64,000 bases of DNA, taken from positions 496,001 to 560,000 of the forward strand of contig CBDEUJ010000003.1 in NCBI GenBank assembly GCA_965243215.1, given 5' to 3'. The notes under the pieces were generated by a model that was not told the origin of the DNA, did no database searches, and saw only the letters and a list, made by a program, of their open reading frames with translations. Positions 16,274-25,132 of the stretch are shown here, in pieces. Numbering within the stretch: the first letter of the stretch is position 1; every line of letters begins with the position of its first letter. The DNA comes from JAJEFO01 sp009843725. GTDB lineage: Bacteria > Pseudomonadota > Alphaproteobacteria > Rhodobacterales > Rhodobacteraceae. The position numbers and the translations under genes are program-made.

Positions 16274-16963
16274 CTACAACTCCGCCCTTAGCAGATCGAT
16301 GATTTCCGAAGCCGCAAGCTCCCTGCCGACGAGGGTGTGTCTCCTGGGTTCGAATATCGCGCGCATGCGCCTGTATCTCTCCATTGAAGGCATGTGGGAA
16401 TTCAAGCCCCGACCCTTGAATGACTCGAATCGGTCAAGATGATCGATCAGGAACCGAGCAATGCTGAGATGCTCGCTCTCGTTGTTGCCGTCGAAGCCGG
16501 GAAACCTGACATTCCGGCCGCGTGGCCCGACCTCATCCTCGACTTCCTTTCTCCCTTCATCCGAAAGCCGGGCATAGCCGGATTCAATGAAGGACCACAT
16601 CTCCAGCACGTCCATGACCTCGTATACGTCCTCCTCACGGTCTTGGTGGCCGTGAAACAGGCCGTGGTACTTCCACTCCAACCCCCAGTGGTGGCCGCCC
16701 AACAAGACTTCCGCAACGAACTTCGGGTCTATCTCGGCCTTCTTGACCTTCAGGTGCGTGTAAAGGTCATGCAGCATCATCAACACCAGGGTTTCCCCGT
16801 GGCTGATCCTGATGCTGCCTCGCCCGAGGACGGCCAATCCTGCGTCCGCAAGCCTCCGCATGGCTTCGGCTCGGGACGGCATGTCAGGCTGCTCGGCGCG
16901 CCAGTCGTCAACCCGTTGCACCATGCGCGGTTCCAGCCGCATTTCGAATCTCTCTGTCTTCAT
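16274..16963 (-). CDS. Ribbon-helix-helix/YfbU-domain protein
   Basis: I chose ATG 16963 (229 residues), preceded by AAGGTGG. An ATG 15 bases earlier is also possible. The N-terminus (KTERFEMRLEPRMVQRVDDW, SRAEAMRRLADAGL) is a ribbon-helix-helix DNA-binding motif. Residues about 50-225 are a YfbU domain (GETLVLMMLHDL, ESGYARLSDEGRKEV, VRFPGFDGNNE, SHMPSMERYRRM). E. coli YfbU lacks the RHH part and has been linked to cell death. The gene stands alone, next to conjugation and defence-type genes, with an inverted repeat upstream that could be its own operator. Function is unknown. Confidence 0.85.
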   Translation of the reverse strand: MKTERFEMRLEPRMVQRVDDWRAEQPDMPSRAEAMRRLADAGLAVLGRGSIRISHGETLVLMMLHDLYTHLKVKKAEIDPKFVAEVLLGGHHWGLEWKYHGLFHGHQDREEDVYEVMDVLEMWSFIESGYARLSDEGRKEVEDEVGPRGRNVRFPGFDGNNESEHLSIARFLIDHLDRFESFKGRGLNSHMPSMERYRRMRAIFEPRRHTLVGRELAASEIIDLLRAEL

Positions 16964-16978
16964 TTTGACCACCTTCAT

Positions 16979-17812
16979 ATACGTTTGTCTTCCGTTAGCA
17001 CCGTATATTTACCGTAATACTCTTAGAAATTACGTAAGTCAAGCGCATTCAACCTTGCCGATTGTCGCCGAGCGTCCAAGCCGCTGCTCCTGCGCGGCCT
17101 TTGCCAGGATTGCGTCCAAGGCAGCAAAGGCCAGATCAACGCTGCCAGAAACCGAGCGGATCCGATCCGCTGCGCCAGTTCCAAGCGCGCCATGCTTCGG
17201 TCACGATGCCGGGCCAGGCGCCGGGCACAACACCCTTCATGAATCGTTCTCGCGTCTCTCGACCGGAACCGACAGCCCTTGGCAGGATTCGAATACCTGC
17301 GAAACGGGTCCTCCTCGGCGCAAGGCACCGTCGCACTTGAACTTCCTTCCCGGCATCCAATACGAAAGCGCGCATGGAAGCTGAGCTGTATCCGTGCAAG
17401 TTGTGCTCTTGACGCCTTCGGCATTTCGCATGCACGGTTCCGTTTCCAGCCGGCCTGAAGGAAACCCGACTCCGGGGAATCCCAAGTGACCGAAATGTCC
17501 AACATGCGCTTCGGATCTGCACTTGGAACGGGTCGTCCCGGATGACGGAATTTCAACGCACCACGAGAAAGCCGGAAAGAACGGCAAGGTTCCTGATTCG
17601 GATCCGCCGCATTGGCCCGGCAACGTTTCCGCGCGCACTCCATGTACCGTGCGAATTCGGCTGCGGTCGACATGAAGCACGATCAATCTGCGCCGAAAGA
17701 TCACCCACCGCCCCGGTTGACGGCCGTGCCTGAAGCATCCCACGCGGAAGCGCCCGGCCTGCCTGCAAAGGCCAGGGTTGCGGGCAGCCTCTTCCAGGCC
17801 AGGAGAAGGGGC
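16979..17812. other. Gene-free stretch between YfbU gene and helicase gene
   Basis: About 830 bases between two divergent genes contain the inverted repeat above and otherwise no recognisable gene, RNA or repeat. The helicase frame stays open upstream to a TTG at 17,612. A longer N-terminus is possible, but it would be low-complexity and lacks a ribosome site. Confidence 0.5.
17009..17037. promoter_or_regulatory. Inverted repeat upstream of the YfbU gene
   Basis: TTACCGTAAT and ATTACGTAA form an imperfect inverted repeat with a 10-base spacer, in an AT-rich stretch 46-74 bases before the chosen YfbU start. Ribbon-helix-helix proteins commonly bind such short repeats and repress their own gene. 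The link to this protein is inference. Confidence 0.4.
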
Positions 17813-20662
17813 ATGGCCTCGTTCCTCTTCGCCCTGATCCGGCCGGGACAGGCCAAGGCAGCAACGGTGACGGCAGACAGCGTCAGACTTGGCTTCGGTT
17901 CGCGATCGCGGGAGATCCCCCTGAGCGACATCGAAGCGGTCCGGCTGAATTCGGGCTGGCGCTGGGGCGGCGCAAGGCTGGAGCACTCGGCGGGCGGAGC
18001 CACCGTGTCGGGCCTCGCCCGAGCCGAGGCGGGAGCGCTGGCGAACGCGATCGAGACGGCGAGGACCGACTGGTGGCGCCGCTGGCTGGCGCCCCGGATC
18101 GATGCGATTCGCGCGGTGAACGACCGCCTGGACAGCCTCGCCGATCCGCCGCGATACGTTCGTTCCGACGACATCCGAAGGCTCGAACGGGACGCGCTGG
18201 AGGCGACGGCCGGGCTCGCCGGCCGCTGGCCGGAGGCACTGACCGGTGCTCCGGAAATCCGGATGCTGGGGGCGATCGCGGAATTCCTGGAAGCGCCGCA
18301 CGATGCCCGTTCGAAGGCAAACGAGACGTTCGTCGCGAACGAGCTCGTCCGGTCACGCGACCTGTTCGACCGGATCGAGGCCAGGCCGCTCACGGACGAG
18401 CAGCGCAGGGCGGTGGTCGTCGACGACGGACGCAACCTCGTGATCGCAGCGGCGGGCAGCGGCAAGACCTCGGTCATCGTGGCGAAGGCCGGATGGCTCA
18501 TCCGCAGAGGATTTCGGAAGCCTTCCGAGCTCCTGCTGCTCGCCTTTGCGCGGGACGCGAGGGGCGAGATGGAGGAACGCACCGGCAAGCGCCTCGAGAC
18601 GACCGCCGACGGCGTCGCGGTCCGGACCTTCCACGGACTGGGCATGGCCATCATCGGCGATGCCGAAGGCAGGCGACCTGCGCTGGCCCGCCCGGCGGAG
18701 AGCGACCGGGCGCTGTTCGACCAGTTCAAGCGGATCGTGTCGGATCTCCTGGCCGACGGCGCGCTTTCGGAAGGCGTTGTGGAGTGGTTCCAGGACCAGT
18801 TCGCGCCCTACAGGAGCGTGCACGAGTTCCCGAACTGGGGGGCGTACTGGAACTACATCCGCAAGAACGAGATCCGCTCGCTGAAGGGCGACGAGGTGAA
18901 GAGCTACGAGGAATGCGAGATCGCCAACTTCCTCCATCTCAACGGCATCGCCTACCAATACGAGGCGCCCTACGAGCACGAGACGGCAACGGCCGAGAGG
19001 CGCCAGTACAAGCCCGACTTCCATCTCCCCGACCACGGCATCTACATCGAGCACTTCGGGATCGACGACAGGGGAGACACGGCGCCGTTCGTCGACAGGG
19101 AGAAATACCATGAGGAGATGGAGTGGAAGCGCAACGTGCACGCCGAACGGGGCACGGTCCTGCTCGAGACCTTCACGCATGAGCGCATGGACGGGCGGCT
19201 GATCCGGAACCTCGAGCGGAAGCTGGCCGATCACGGCGTGGAACTGGCGCCGATTCCCCGGGACCGCGTGTTCGCGCTGCTCGAGGGACAGCGCCGGGTC
19301 GACCCGTTCATCCGCCTCCTGGCCACCTTCCTGCAGCACTTCAAGGGCGGCGGGCATTCCCTGGAAGAGGTCGCCACTCGGGCCCGATCCCTTGATGACG
19401 GCGGACGGGCCGAGGCGTTCCTGGCGGTGTTCGGCCCGGTCTTCGAGCGCTACCAGGAGACGCTTGCCCGAGCGGGCGAGATCGACTTCCACGACATGAT
19501 CAGCCGGGCGACGGAACACGTGGAGGCCGGCAGGTACCGGAGCCCCTTCGGCTACATCCTGGTCGACGAGTTCCAGGACATCTCCCCGGCGCGCGCACGC
19601 CTGCTGAAGGCGCTGCTCGACGGCTCTCCGGGAGCGCAGCTGCTCGCGGTCGGCGACGACTGGCAGGCGATCTACAGGTTCGGCGGGTCGGACATCGCGG
19701 TGATGCGGGAGTTCGGGGAACGGTTCGGCGCGTTCGAGCGCATCGACCTGGGAACCACGTTCCGGTGCGCGGACCGCATCTCCGCCGTCGCGACGGACTT
19801 CGTGCTGCGCAATCCGGCGCAGATCCGCAAGACGGTGCGTGCGACGCGCAATGCCGAAGGCCCGGCGGTGCACGTTGGCCTTCCGGGCGAAGGCGGGCTC
19901 TCGCTGCTGAAGGAGGCGCTCGACCGGATCGACGAAGACACCGCAAGACACGAAGGGACGTCCGACGTCCTCCTGCTGGGCCGCTACCGGCGCCTCAAGC
20001 CCCTGAACCTCGACAGCCTGACGAAGCAGCATCCACGCCTGCGCTTCAGCTACATGACGGTGCATCGCGCCAAGGGCCTGGAAGCCGACTACGTGGTGGT
20101 GCTCGGGCTGTGCTCCGGCAGGTTCGGGTTTCCGGTCGAGATCGCGGACGACCCGCTCCTGGACCTGGTGATGGCGGCGCCCGAGGCGCATCCAAACGCC
20201 GAGGAAAGGCGGCTGCTCTACGTGGCGCTGACGCGTGCGCGCCGGCAGGCGTTCCTGCTTGCCGAGGGCGGCGCCCCTTCCGCGTTCGCGACGGAACTGA
20301 TCGACGACAAGGAACGGGTGACCGTGTTCGGCCGTCCGCCCGAAGGCGACGTGGCGTGTCCGCGGTGCAAGGAGGGGCGCCTGGAACGCCGGGAAAACGC
20401 GCGCGACGGAAACGTCTTCTACGGCTGCTCGAACTGGCCCCATTGCGAGCACACGGATCGTCCATGCCCGAATTGCGGCGCCGGCCTGCCTGTCAGGTCG
20501 GGCGACGGCTTTCGCTGCCGGGACTGCGGCGGCTCGATCAAGGCATGCCCGGACTGCGGAGGCTGGCTGGAGACCAGGATGGGGAGGTTCGGCCGCTTCC
20601 TCGGATGCTCGAACTACCCTGCATGCGAGTACACGCGGAATCTTCAAAGGCGTGAAAAGTGA
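17813..20662 (+). CDS. Helicase-IV-like UvrD/Rep helicase with nuclease-like insertion and C-terminal zinc ribbons
   Basis: I chose ATG 17813 (949 residues) because AGGAGAAGG precedes it. Helicase motifs are complete: Q motif TDEQRRAV (194-201), Walker A AGSGKTS (214-220), DEFQDIS (585-591), GDDWQAIYRFGGSD (614-627), TVHRAKGLE (749-757) and YVALTRARR (803-811). Between the first motifs, residues about 370-460 carry YKPDFHLPDHGIYIEHFG, then MEWKRNVH and GTVLLET. This resembles a PD-(D/E)XK nuclease core (Asp401, Glu413, Lys439). Three Cys4-type zinc ribbons of the topoisomerase kind fill 849-939. Such helicase-nuclease proteins are frequent in defence islands. Host repair is the alternative role. 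Confidence 0.88.
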   Translation: MASFLFALIRPGQAKAATVTADSVRLGFGSRSREIPLSDIEAVRLNSGWRWGGARLEHSAGGATVSGLARAEAGALANAIETARTDWWRRWLAPRIDAIRAVNDRLDSLADPPRYVRSDDIRRLERDALEATAGLAGRWPEALTGAPEIRMLGAIAEFLEAPHDARSKANETFVANELVRSRDLFDRIEARPLTDEQRRAVVVDDGRNLVIAAAGSGKTSVIVAKAGWLIRRGFRKPSELLLLAFARDARGEMEERTGKRLETTADGVAVRTFHGLGMAIIGDAEGRRPALARPAESDRALFDQFKRIVSDLLADGALSEGVVEWFQDQFAPYRSVHEFPNWGAYWNYIRKNEIRSLKGDEVKSYEECEIANFLHLNGIAYQYEAPYEHETATAERRQYKPDFHLPDHGIYIEHFGIDDRGDTAPFVDREKYHEEMEWKRNVHAERGTVLLETFTHERMDGRLIRNLERKLADHGVELAPIPRDRVFALLEGQRRVDPFIRLLATFLQHFKGGGHSLEEVATRARSLDDGGRAEAFLAVFGPVFERYQETLARAGEIDFHDMISRATEHVEAGRYRSPFGYILVDEFQDISPARARLLKALLDGSPGAQLLAVGDDWQAIYRFGGSDIAVMREFGERFGAFERIDLGTTFRCADRISAVATDFVLRNPAQIRKTVRATRNAEGPAVHVGLPGEGGLSLLKEALDRIDEDTARHEGTSDVLLLGRYRRLKPLNLDSLTKQHPRLRFSYMTVHRAKGLEADYVVVLGLCSGRFGFPVEIADDPLLDLVMAAPEAHPNAEERRLLYVALTRARRQAFLLAEGGAPSAFATELIDDKERVTVFGRPPEGDVACPRCKEGRLERRENARDGNVFYGCSNWPHCEHTDRPCPNCGAGLPVRSGDGFRCRDCGGSIKACPDCGGWLETRMGRFGRFLGCSNYPACEYTRNLQRREK

Positions 20663-20985
20663 GATTGGACTGTCCGATGTTTCTGTCGCGCGAGCCCAAG
20701 ACGGACCGGCAAGACGTTCGCGATGCGTCTACCAGCCCGAAAAAAAAGTGGGCAGGCTTCTTGGCGTTCGCACTTCAAACATGGAACGCCAAATTAGGCA
20801 AGGCAGGCCGCAGGACCGTTCACTTGGCAACTCCCGACACCCGCCTTGCATTCCGCGTCGTCGTAGCGGACCTGCCCGAAGACGTCCAGGAGCAGTTGTT
20901 CCCGTCGCCCACCAACACGACCGGCCACGTCCAGGATCCGCATTTCCTATACACCCGCATCAAGGCCAGCACGGCCAAGTTCTGA
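20659..20985 (+). CDS. Small protein of unknown function coupled to the helicase gene
   Basis: A GTG at 20659 overlaps the helicase stop as GTGA and opens a 108-residue frame. A later ATG at 20677 is the alternative start. The protein has a Lys/Trp-rich part (PKKKWAGFLAFALQTWNAKL) and then RLAFRVVVADLPEDVQEQLF. I do not recognise a family. The 4-base overlap is the main argument that it is real and co-translated with the helicase; there is no strong ribosome site. Confidence 0.4.
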   Translation: MRLDCPMFLSREPKTDRQDVRDASTSPKKKWAGFLAFALQTWNAKLGKAGRRTVHLATPDTRLAFRVVVADLPEDVQEQLFPSPTNTTGHVQDPHFLYTRIKASTAKF

Positions 20986-21584
20986 TTCCACTGTCGCGCC
21001 ATTCCCTCATCACGGTTCTCGAAGCGAGTTGACGCACCACCCGTGGCCCACCATGCGGCTGGCCAAACATGCCCGGCTCGACGCCCTGACCCAGGGAAAC
21101 GCTGCCTACTGTTCTATCGCCCGGCTTCGCGAAACCGAGCTGAAAATCACCGATCGGATCGTGCCGTTGATGTGTCCGGTGCCATCATCCACAAATGCTG
21201 AAGCGTAGACCTGCCAACCGAAACACGTCGCAAGAGGCAGTGCGCACCAATCAGTACGACAGTAGTCGTCGACGCTCCGACCGCGCGAAACTTCCTGTCA
21301 CCGGACCCATCCGCTACCATGGTGATGCAAGTGTTTCGACGGACAGATGTGCCTTGGGAACTTGCCATGTCCACATTGATCGCCATCGAGTGTCCGCGAC
21401 AAGTTCGGCCGGCTCCAACTCAAAGCGCGGCGAGCCGGTGGAGGCGAAGCTGCGGACTCAACGGGCTTCTAGCATACCAATGCCTTGTGAAATGATCTAC
21501 GCTGGCCGGAAAGGATTAGGCTCAGTGCAGAAGTGGCATTTTTTTTCTGATGAAGCGCCACACATTCGGCTACAGTTGTGATGG
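20986..21584 (+). other. Gene-free stretch upstream of the IetAS pair
   Basis: About 600 bases hold only short frames without family signals. A 50-60-codon frame from about 21,051 (MRLAKHARLDALTQ) has no ribosome site and I do not call it. The promoter of the ATPase/protease pair is probably in the AT-richer last 150 bases, which include a T-run at 21,539-21,546. Confidence 0.4.
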
Positions 21585-22634
21585 ATGCCTAAGAGGTCAG
21601 TTGCAAAGGGTATCCTACGAAAGGTGAAGTTCTTCGAATTGTCCAACGCGAAGCAAATATTGGCAATGCTCCAGAGTCGAGCTGAAGGTGATGAAGAGCA
21701 GTTTTATTCCATCGCCCTCCAGGTTGCTGCATCCGAAGCTCGCCAGGGTCGTCGGACCACCGCCGAGGAACTTCGCACGGCTGTGGAAGCAGCACGCACC
21801 AGGTCCCAGTCAAGCGTCCCCATCCAGTTCGCCAAGCCTCGCGGCGACCTCGAAGGCGTCTTGGAGTTCCGCGAGTCGCGCTACATCCTGAAAGATGTTG
21901 TCCTCGATTCGCGCCTTCGGGACCGACTCAATGATGTGGTCCGCGAGCAAGCTAGGCGTGACTGGTTGCGCGAGCACGGGAAGATCCCGAATCGACGTGT
22001 GCTTTTCCTCGGACCACCGGGGTCTGGCAAGACGATGACAGCGGAGGCGCTCGCGGGACAGCTTCGTCTGCCCTTGTTCGTGATCCGGCTTGAAGCGCTC
22101 ATTACGCGCTACATGGGCGAAACGGCTGCAAAGTTAAGGCTTGTGTTCGATGAAGTCGCAGATCGTCGGGGCGTTTACCTGTTCGACGAGTTCGATGCCG
22201 TTGGCGGACGGCGAAGCGCGACCAACGACGTAGCAGAGATGCGACGGGTCCTGAACTCGTTCCTGCTGTACATGGAAGACGAGAATGCGACCGATAGCCT
22301 AATCGTTGGCGCAACCAATCATCCGGAGCTGCTTGACAAGGCACTTTTGCGCCGTTTCGATGTTGTTGTCACCTTCGACATGCCTTCGGATGAAGAGATA
22401 AAGCGCATCGTAAGGATCGGCCTGAGGCCGTTCAAGACAGGGCGCCTTGCATGGTCGAAGATCGTTCCTGCAGCCACCGGCCTCAGCCAGGCCGAAATCA
22501 CGAAAGCGGCAGAGGATTCAGTGAAGGCCGCCATACTTGAAGAGAAGGATTCCGTCGCCACGGATCAACTTCTGCGGCGTCTGCAGGAACGCCGGGAATT
22601 CCAGGAGGCATTCTCAAAGGCCAGATCCGCGTAA
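21585..22634 (+). CDS. ietA: AAA+ ATPase of an IetAS-type ATPase/subtilase system
   Basis: The 349-residue protein has an AAA+ module: Walker A GPPGSGKT (143-150), Walker B VYLFDEFDA (197-205), sensor-1 Asn245 in GATNHPE and arginine residues 256-257 (ALLRRFD). The N-terminal 100 residues are helical. The gene shares one base with the subtilase gene (TAATG), so the two proteins are made together. AAA-ATPase plus S8 protease pairs of this layout are known as IetAS. They were first described as a plasmid incompatibility/addiction locus and are also listed among anti-phage systems. Base composition is less GC-rich than the tra genes, pointing to a separate origin. The ribosome site is weak. Confidence 0.85.
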   Translation: MPKRSVAKGILRKVKFFELSNAKQILAMLQSRAEGDEEQFYSIALQVAASEARQGRRTTAEELRTAVEAARTRSQSSVPIQFAKPRGDLEGVLEFRESRYILKDVVLDSRLRDRLNDVVREQARRDWLREHGKIPNRRVLFLGPPGSGKTMTAEALAGQLRLPLFVIRLEALITRYMGETAAKLRLVFDEVADRRGVYLFDEFDAVGGRRSATNDVAEMRRVLNSFLLYMEDENATDSLIVGATNHPELLDKALLRRFDVVVTFDMPSDEEIKRIVRIGLRPFKTGRLAWSKIVPAATGLSQAEITKAAEDSVKAAILEEKDSVATDQLLRRLQERREFQEAFSKARSA

Positions 22635-25132
22635 TGCCCCCTGAATTTGACCGGCCCCATATCGATGTTTCCGAACACGCCACGTCCAGTCGCTACCGGT
22701 CTCCTCCCCAGAATGTAGGCGGAGGCCGTGCGCCGCGAATCCGGGAAGAGCACGGTGCGCTGCTTCGGGACCAACTTCGGGCGTCGTATCGCGAAGTGCG
22801 CGATGAGCGCAATCAGATGGAGCTTCCGGATGACGTGGAACCCAGTGACGGCGCGTATTATGAGGTCGAGCTGCGGCCGGGTGCCAGAGCCAAGAAGCTA
22901 GAACGCAAAAGGCAGAGCGTCACGGTCGGCGCTACAAAAATCGATTCGCGCACGGACTGCGTTTCCACTGTCGTATTTGTCCCAGACCAGTCGATCCCCG
23001 TCCTGGAGCAGATTTTCGAGGACTATGCAACCGGCGAGCTAACACCCAAGGGTCAGAAACCACCGAACAATCACTACGTCGAACCAATAGAAGCGATTCG
23101 GCGCGCCCGCCTGTTCGCCTTCTGGACAGATCATCCAGCCGCCCTGCCTCAGCAGGCACAGGATGTCATCTGGTGGGAGATCTGGTGCGCGCCGGATTCG
23201 CTGGAAGGTGTGCTTGCTGCCTTTCGGCGCATGGAGCGCAGCATTGCCGACGAGGAACATTGGCTGCGATTTCCCGAAGTCGTGGTTGTTCCCGTTCTCG
23301 CTCGCCGCGCGGAAATTGAACTTGCGATCATGCTTGCGAATGGGATTGCGGAGTTGCGCCGCGGCTCCGACACTCCGGCCTTCTTTCTAGAGGAAGAACG
23401 CGAAAGCCAGCACGATTGGGCGAATGATCTTGCAGAGCGCACGACGTGGCCCGGCACTGAAGTGCCGCGAGTCTGTCTGCTCGATACGGGCGTGAACAGA
23501 TCGCACGTCCTGCTCGAGCCAGCGCTCGACGCGCATGACTTGATGACTGTCAATCCGGACTACCCCGCGACGGACAACATTCGCCATAGCCACGGCACGG
23601 AGATGGCGGGACTTGCGCTTCACGGCGATCTGTACCCGCGGTTGCAAGACCGTGAGCAGCGAAGACTCCGCCATCGGTTGGAATCTGTCAGGATCATGCC
23701 TGCAGACGGCTTCGGTCCAAACCAGCCGGCGCGTTACGGGTCCATTACGTTGAGCGCCGTTGCGCTCGCTGAAATCCAGAATCCCGAACTAGATCGGGTT
23801 TTCTGCATGGCCATTACGAATGAAGAGCGCTCCGGCGACCGGGCCAGCAGCTGGAGCGCTTGCGTCGACCGTGCGGCCGCGGGGCTTGCAACTGGTGACG
23901 AAGCGGATCGTCCGCGGCGCTTGTTCTGCGTATCCGGAGGAAATGTCCGCAATGCGATGCAGGCCGACCGCCTCCGCGCGCTTGAGTCCTATCCGATTGA
24001 AGACCCGGCCCAAGCCTGGAATGCGCTTACAATCGGCGGGTATACAGACAAAATCGCAATCGATCCGAATGATCCGTATTTTTCCGGGCATCGGCCCGTG
24101 GTCGTCGCAGGTGATGTCAGCCCGTTTTCCAGGAATTCGACGCCATGGCGCTCCAGCAAGACGCCGATCAAGCCAGAGGTCGTGTTCGAAGCCGGCAACC
24201 GGGCCATATCGAACAATGGCCGTGACCTGAACAACTGCGCCTCTCTGGAGTTGCTTACAACCGGTGCGGACGTCGACCGCCTTCCGATTGTGAATTTCGC
24301 TGCGACAAGCGCGGCCACCGCGCAGGCCGCCCGCCTTGCAGCGCGCCTGCAAGCCGACCATCCCAACTACTGGCCGGAGACAATTCGGGCGCTGATCGTC
24401 CATAGCGCCGAGTGGACGGAGCCCATGCGGGCGCGTCTCACAGGTACAAACAGTTTGCGCACCCGAAAGCAGTTCATTCGGACATTCGGTTACGGCGTAC
24501 CGTCCTATCGCCGTGCGACGGCATCAGCAGCCAGCGAGCTCGCACTCGTGGCACAGAAAACGATGCGGCCCTACAGGCTTTCCAAAGGCGGGCCTGTATT
24601 CAACGAGTGCCACTACTATCCTCTGCCATGGCCACGCGAATTACTTCAGCAGTACTGGGATCAGGAATTCAGGCTCAAGATCACGCTTTCTTATTTTGTT
24701 GCACCGAATCCGGGTAAGTCAGCCGCGATCGATCCTCAGCGCTACCAGTCCTTCGGATTGCGGTTCGATCTCAAACGACCCCGCGAGACCATCGACCAGT
24801 TCAAGAAGTGGAGCAACGCCAACGAGCGAGATGACCCGGGAAAGGGGCTGGGCATTGACCGGGAGCAGGACAATGGTTGGATTCTGGGATCTAACAGCAT
24901 TTCCGCTGGCTCATTGCATTGCGATGTATGGCACGGCACGGGCGCGCAGCTAGCGGCGCGGAACATGATTTGCGTGAAACCCGTCTCCGGTTGGTGGAAA
25001 GAGCGAAGAACCCGCGCAATCTGTGAGCAGCAGTGCCGGTATGCCTTGATCGTAACACTCACTGCGCCCGACGTGGAGATCGATCTCTATACCCCGATCA
25101 GTGCCGCCATCGAACAACTCGTCCCAATATAG
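22634..25132 (+). CDS. ietS: Subtilisin-like (S8) serine protease of the IetAS-type pair
   Basis: The 832-residue protein has no signal peptide, so it should act in the cytoplasm. The subtilase triad is visible: Asp284 in VCLLDTGVN, His320 in HSHGTEMAG, Ser559 in NFAATSAATAQAA, with oxyanion Asn437 in VSGGNVRN. About 270 residues precede the protease domain and may bind the partner ATPase or a trigger. About 230 follow it, rich in Trp and Tyr. The start overlaps the ATPase stop. By analogy with known IetAS, the ATPase probably restrains or activates the protease; the target is unknown. A full triad suggests an active enzyme. Confidence 0.87.
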   Translation: MPPEFDRPHIDVSEHATSSRYRSPPQNVGGGRAPRIREEHGALLRDQLRASYREVRDERNQMELPDDVEPSDGAYYEVELRPGARAKKLERKRQSVTVGATKIDSRTDCVSTVVFVPDQSIPVLEQIFEDYATGELTPKGQKPPNNHYVEPIEAIRRARLFAFWTDHPAALPQQAQDVIWWEIWCAPDSLEGVLAAFRRMERSIADEEHWLRFPEVVVVPVLARRAEIELAIMLANGIAELRRGSDTPAFFLEEERESQHDWANDLAERTTWPGTEVPRVCLLDTGVNRSHVLLEPALDAHDLMTVNPDYPATDNIRHSHGTEMAGLALHGDLYPRLQDREQRRLRHRLESVRIMPADGFGPNQPARYGSITLSAVALAEIQNPELDRVFCMAITNEERSGDRASSWSACVDRAAAGLATGDEADRPRRLFCVSGGNVRNAMQADRLRALESYPIEDPAQAWNALTIGGYTDKIAIDPNDPYFSGHRPVVVAGDVSPFSRNSTPWRSSKTPIKPEVVFEAGNRAISNNGRDLNNCASLELLTTGADVDRLPIVNFAATSAATAQAARLAARLQADHPNYWPETIRALIVHSAEWTEPMRARLTGTNSLRTRKQFIRTFGYGVPSYRRATASAASELALVAQKTMRPYRLSKGGPVFNECHYYPLPWPRELLQQYWDQEFRLKITLSYFVAPNPGKSAAIDPQRYQSFGLRFDLKRPRETIDQFKKWSNANERDDPGKGLGIDREQDNGWILGSNSISAGSLHCDVWHGTGAQLAARNMICVKPVSGWWKERRTRAICEQQCRYALIVTLTAPDVEIDLYTPISAAIEQLVPI

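Noticed and set aside
18353..20647. 764-codon open frame on the minus strand opposite the helicase gene
   Set aside because: It has no family signals and no ribosome site; the + strand helicase has complete motifs.
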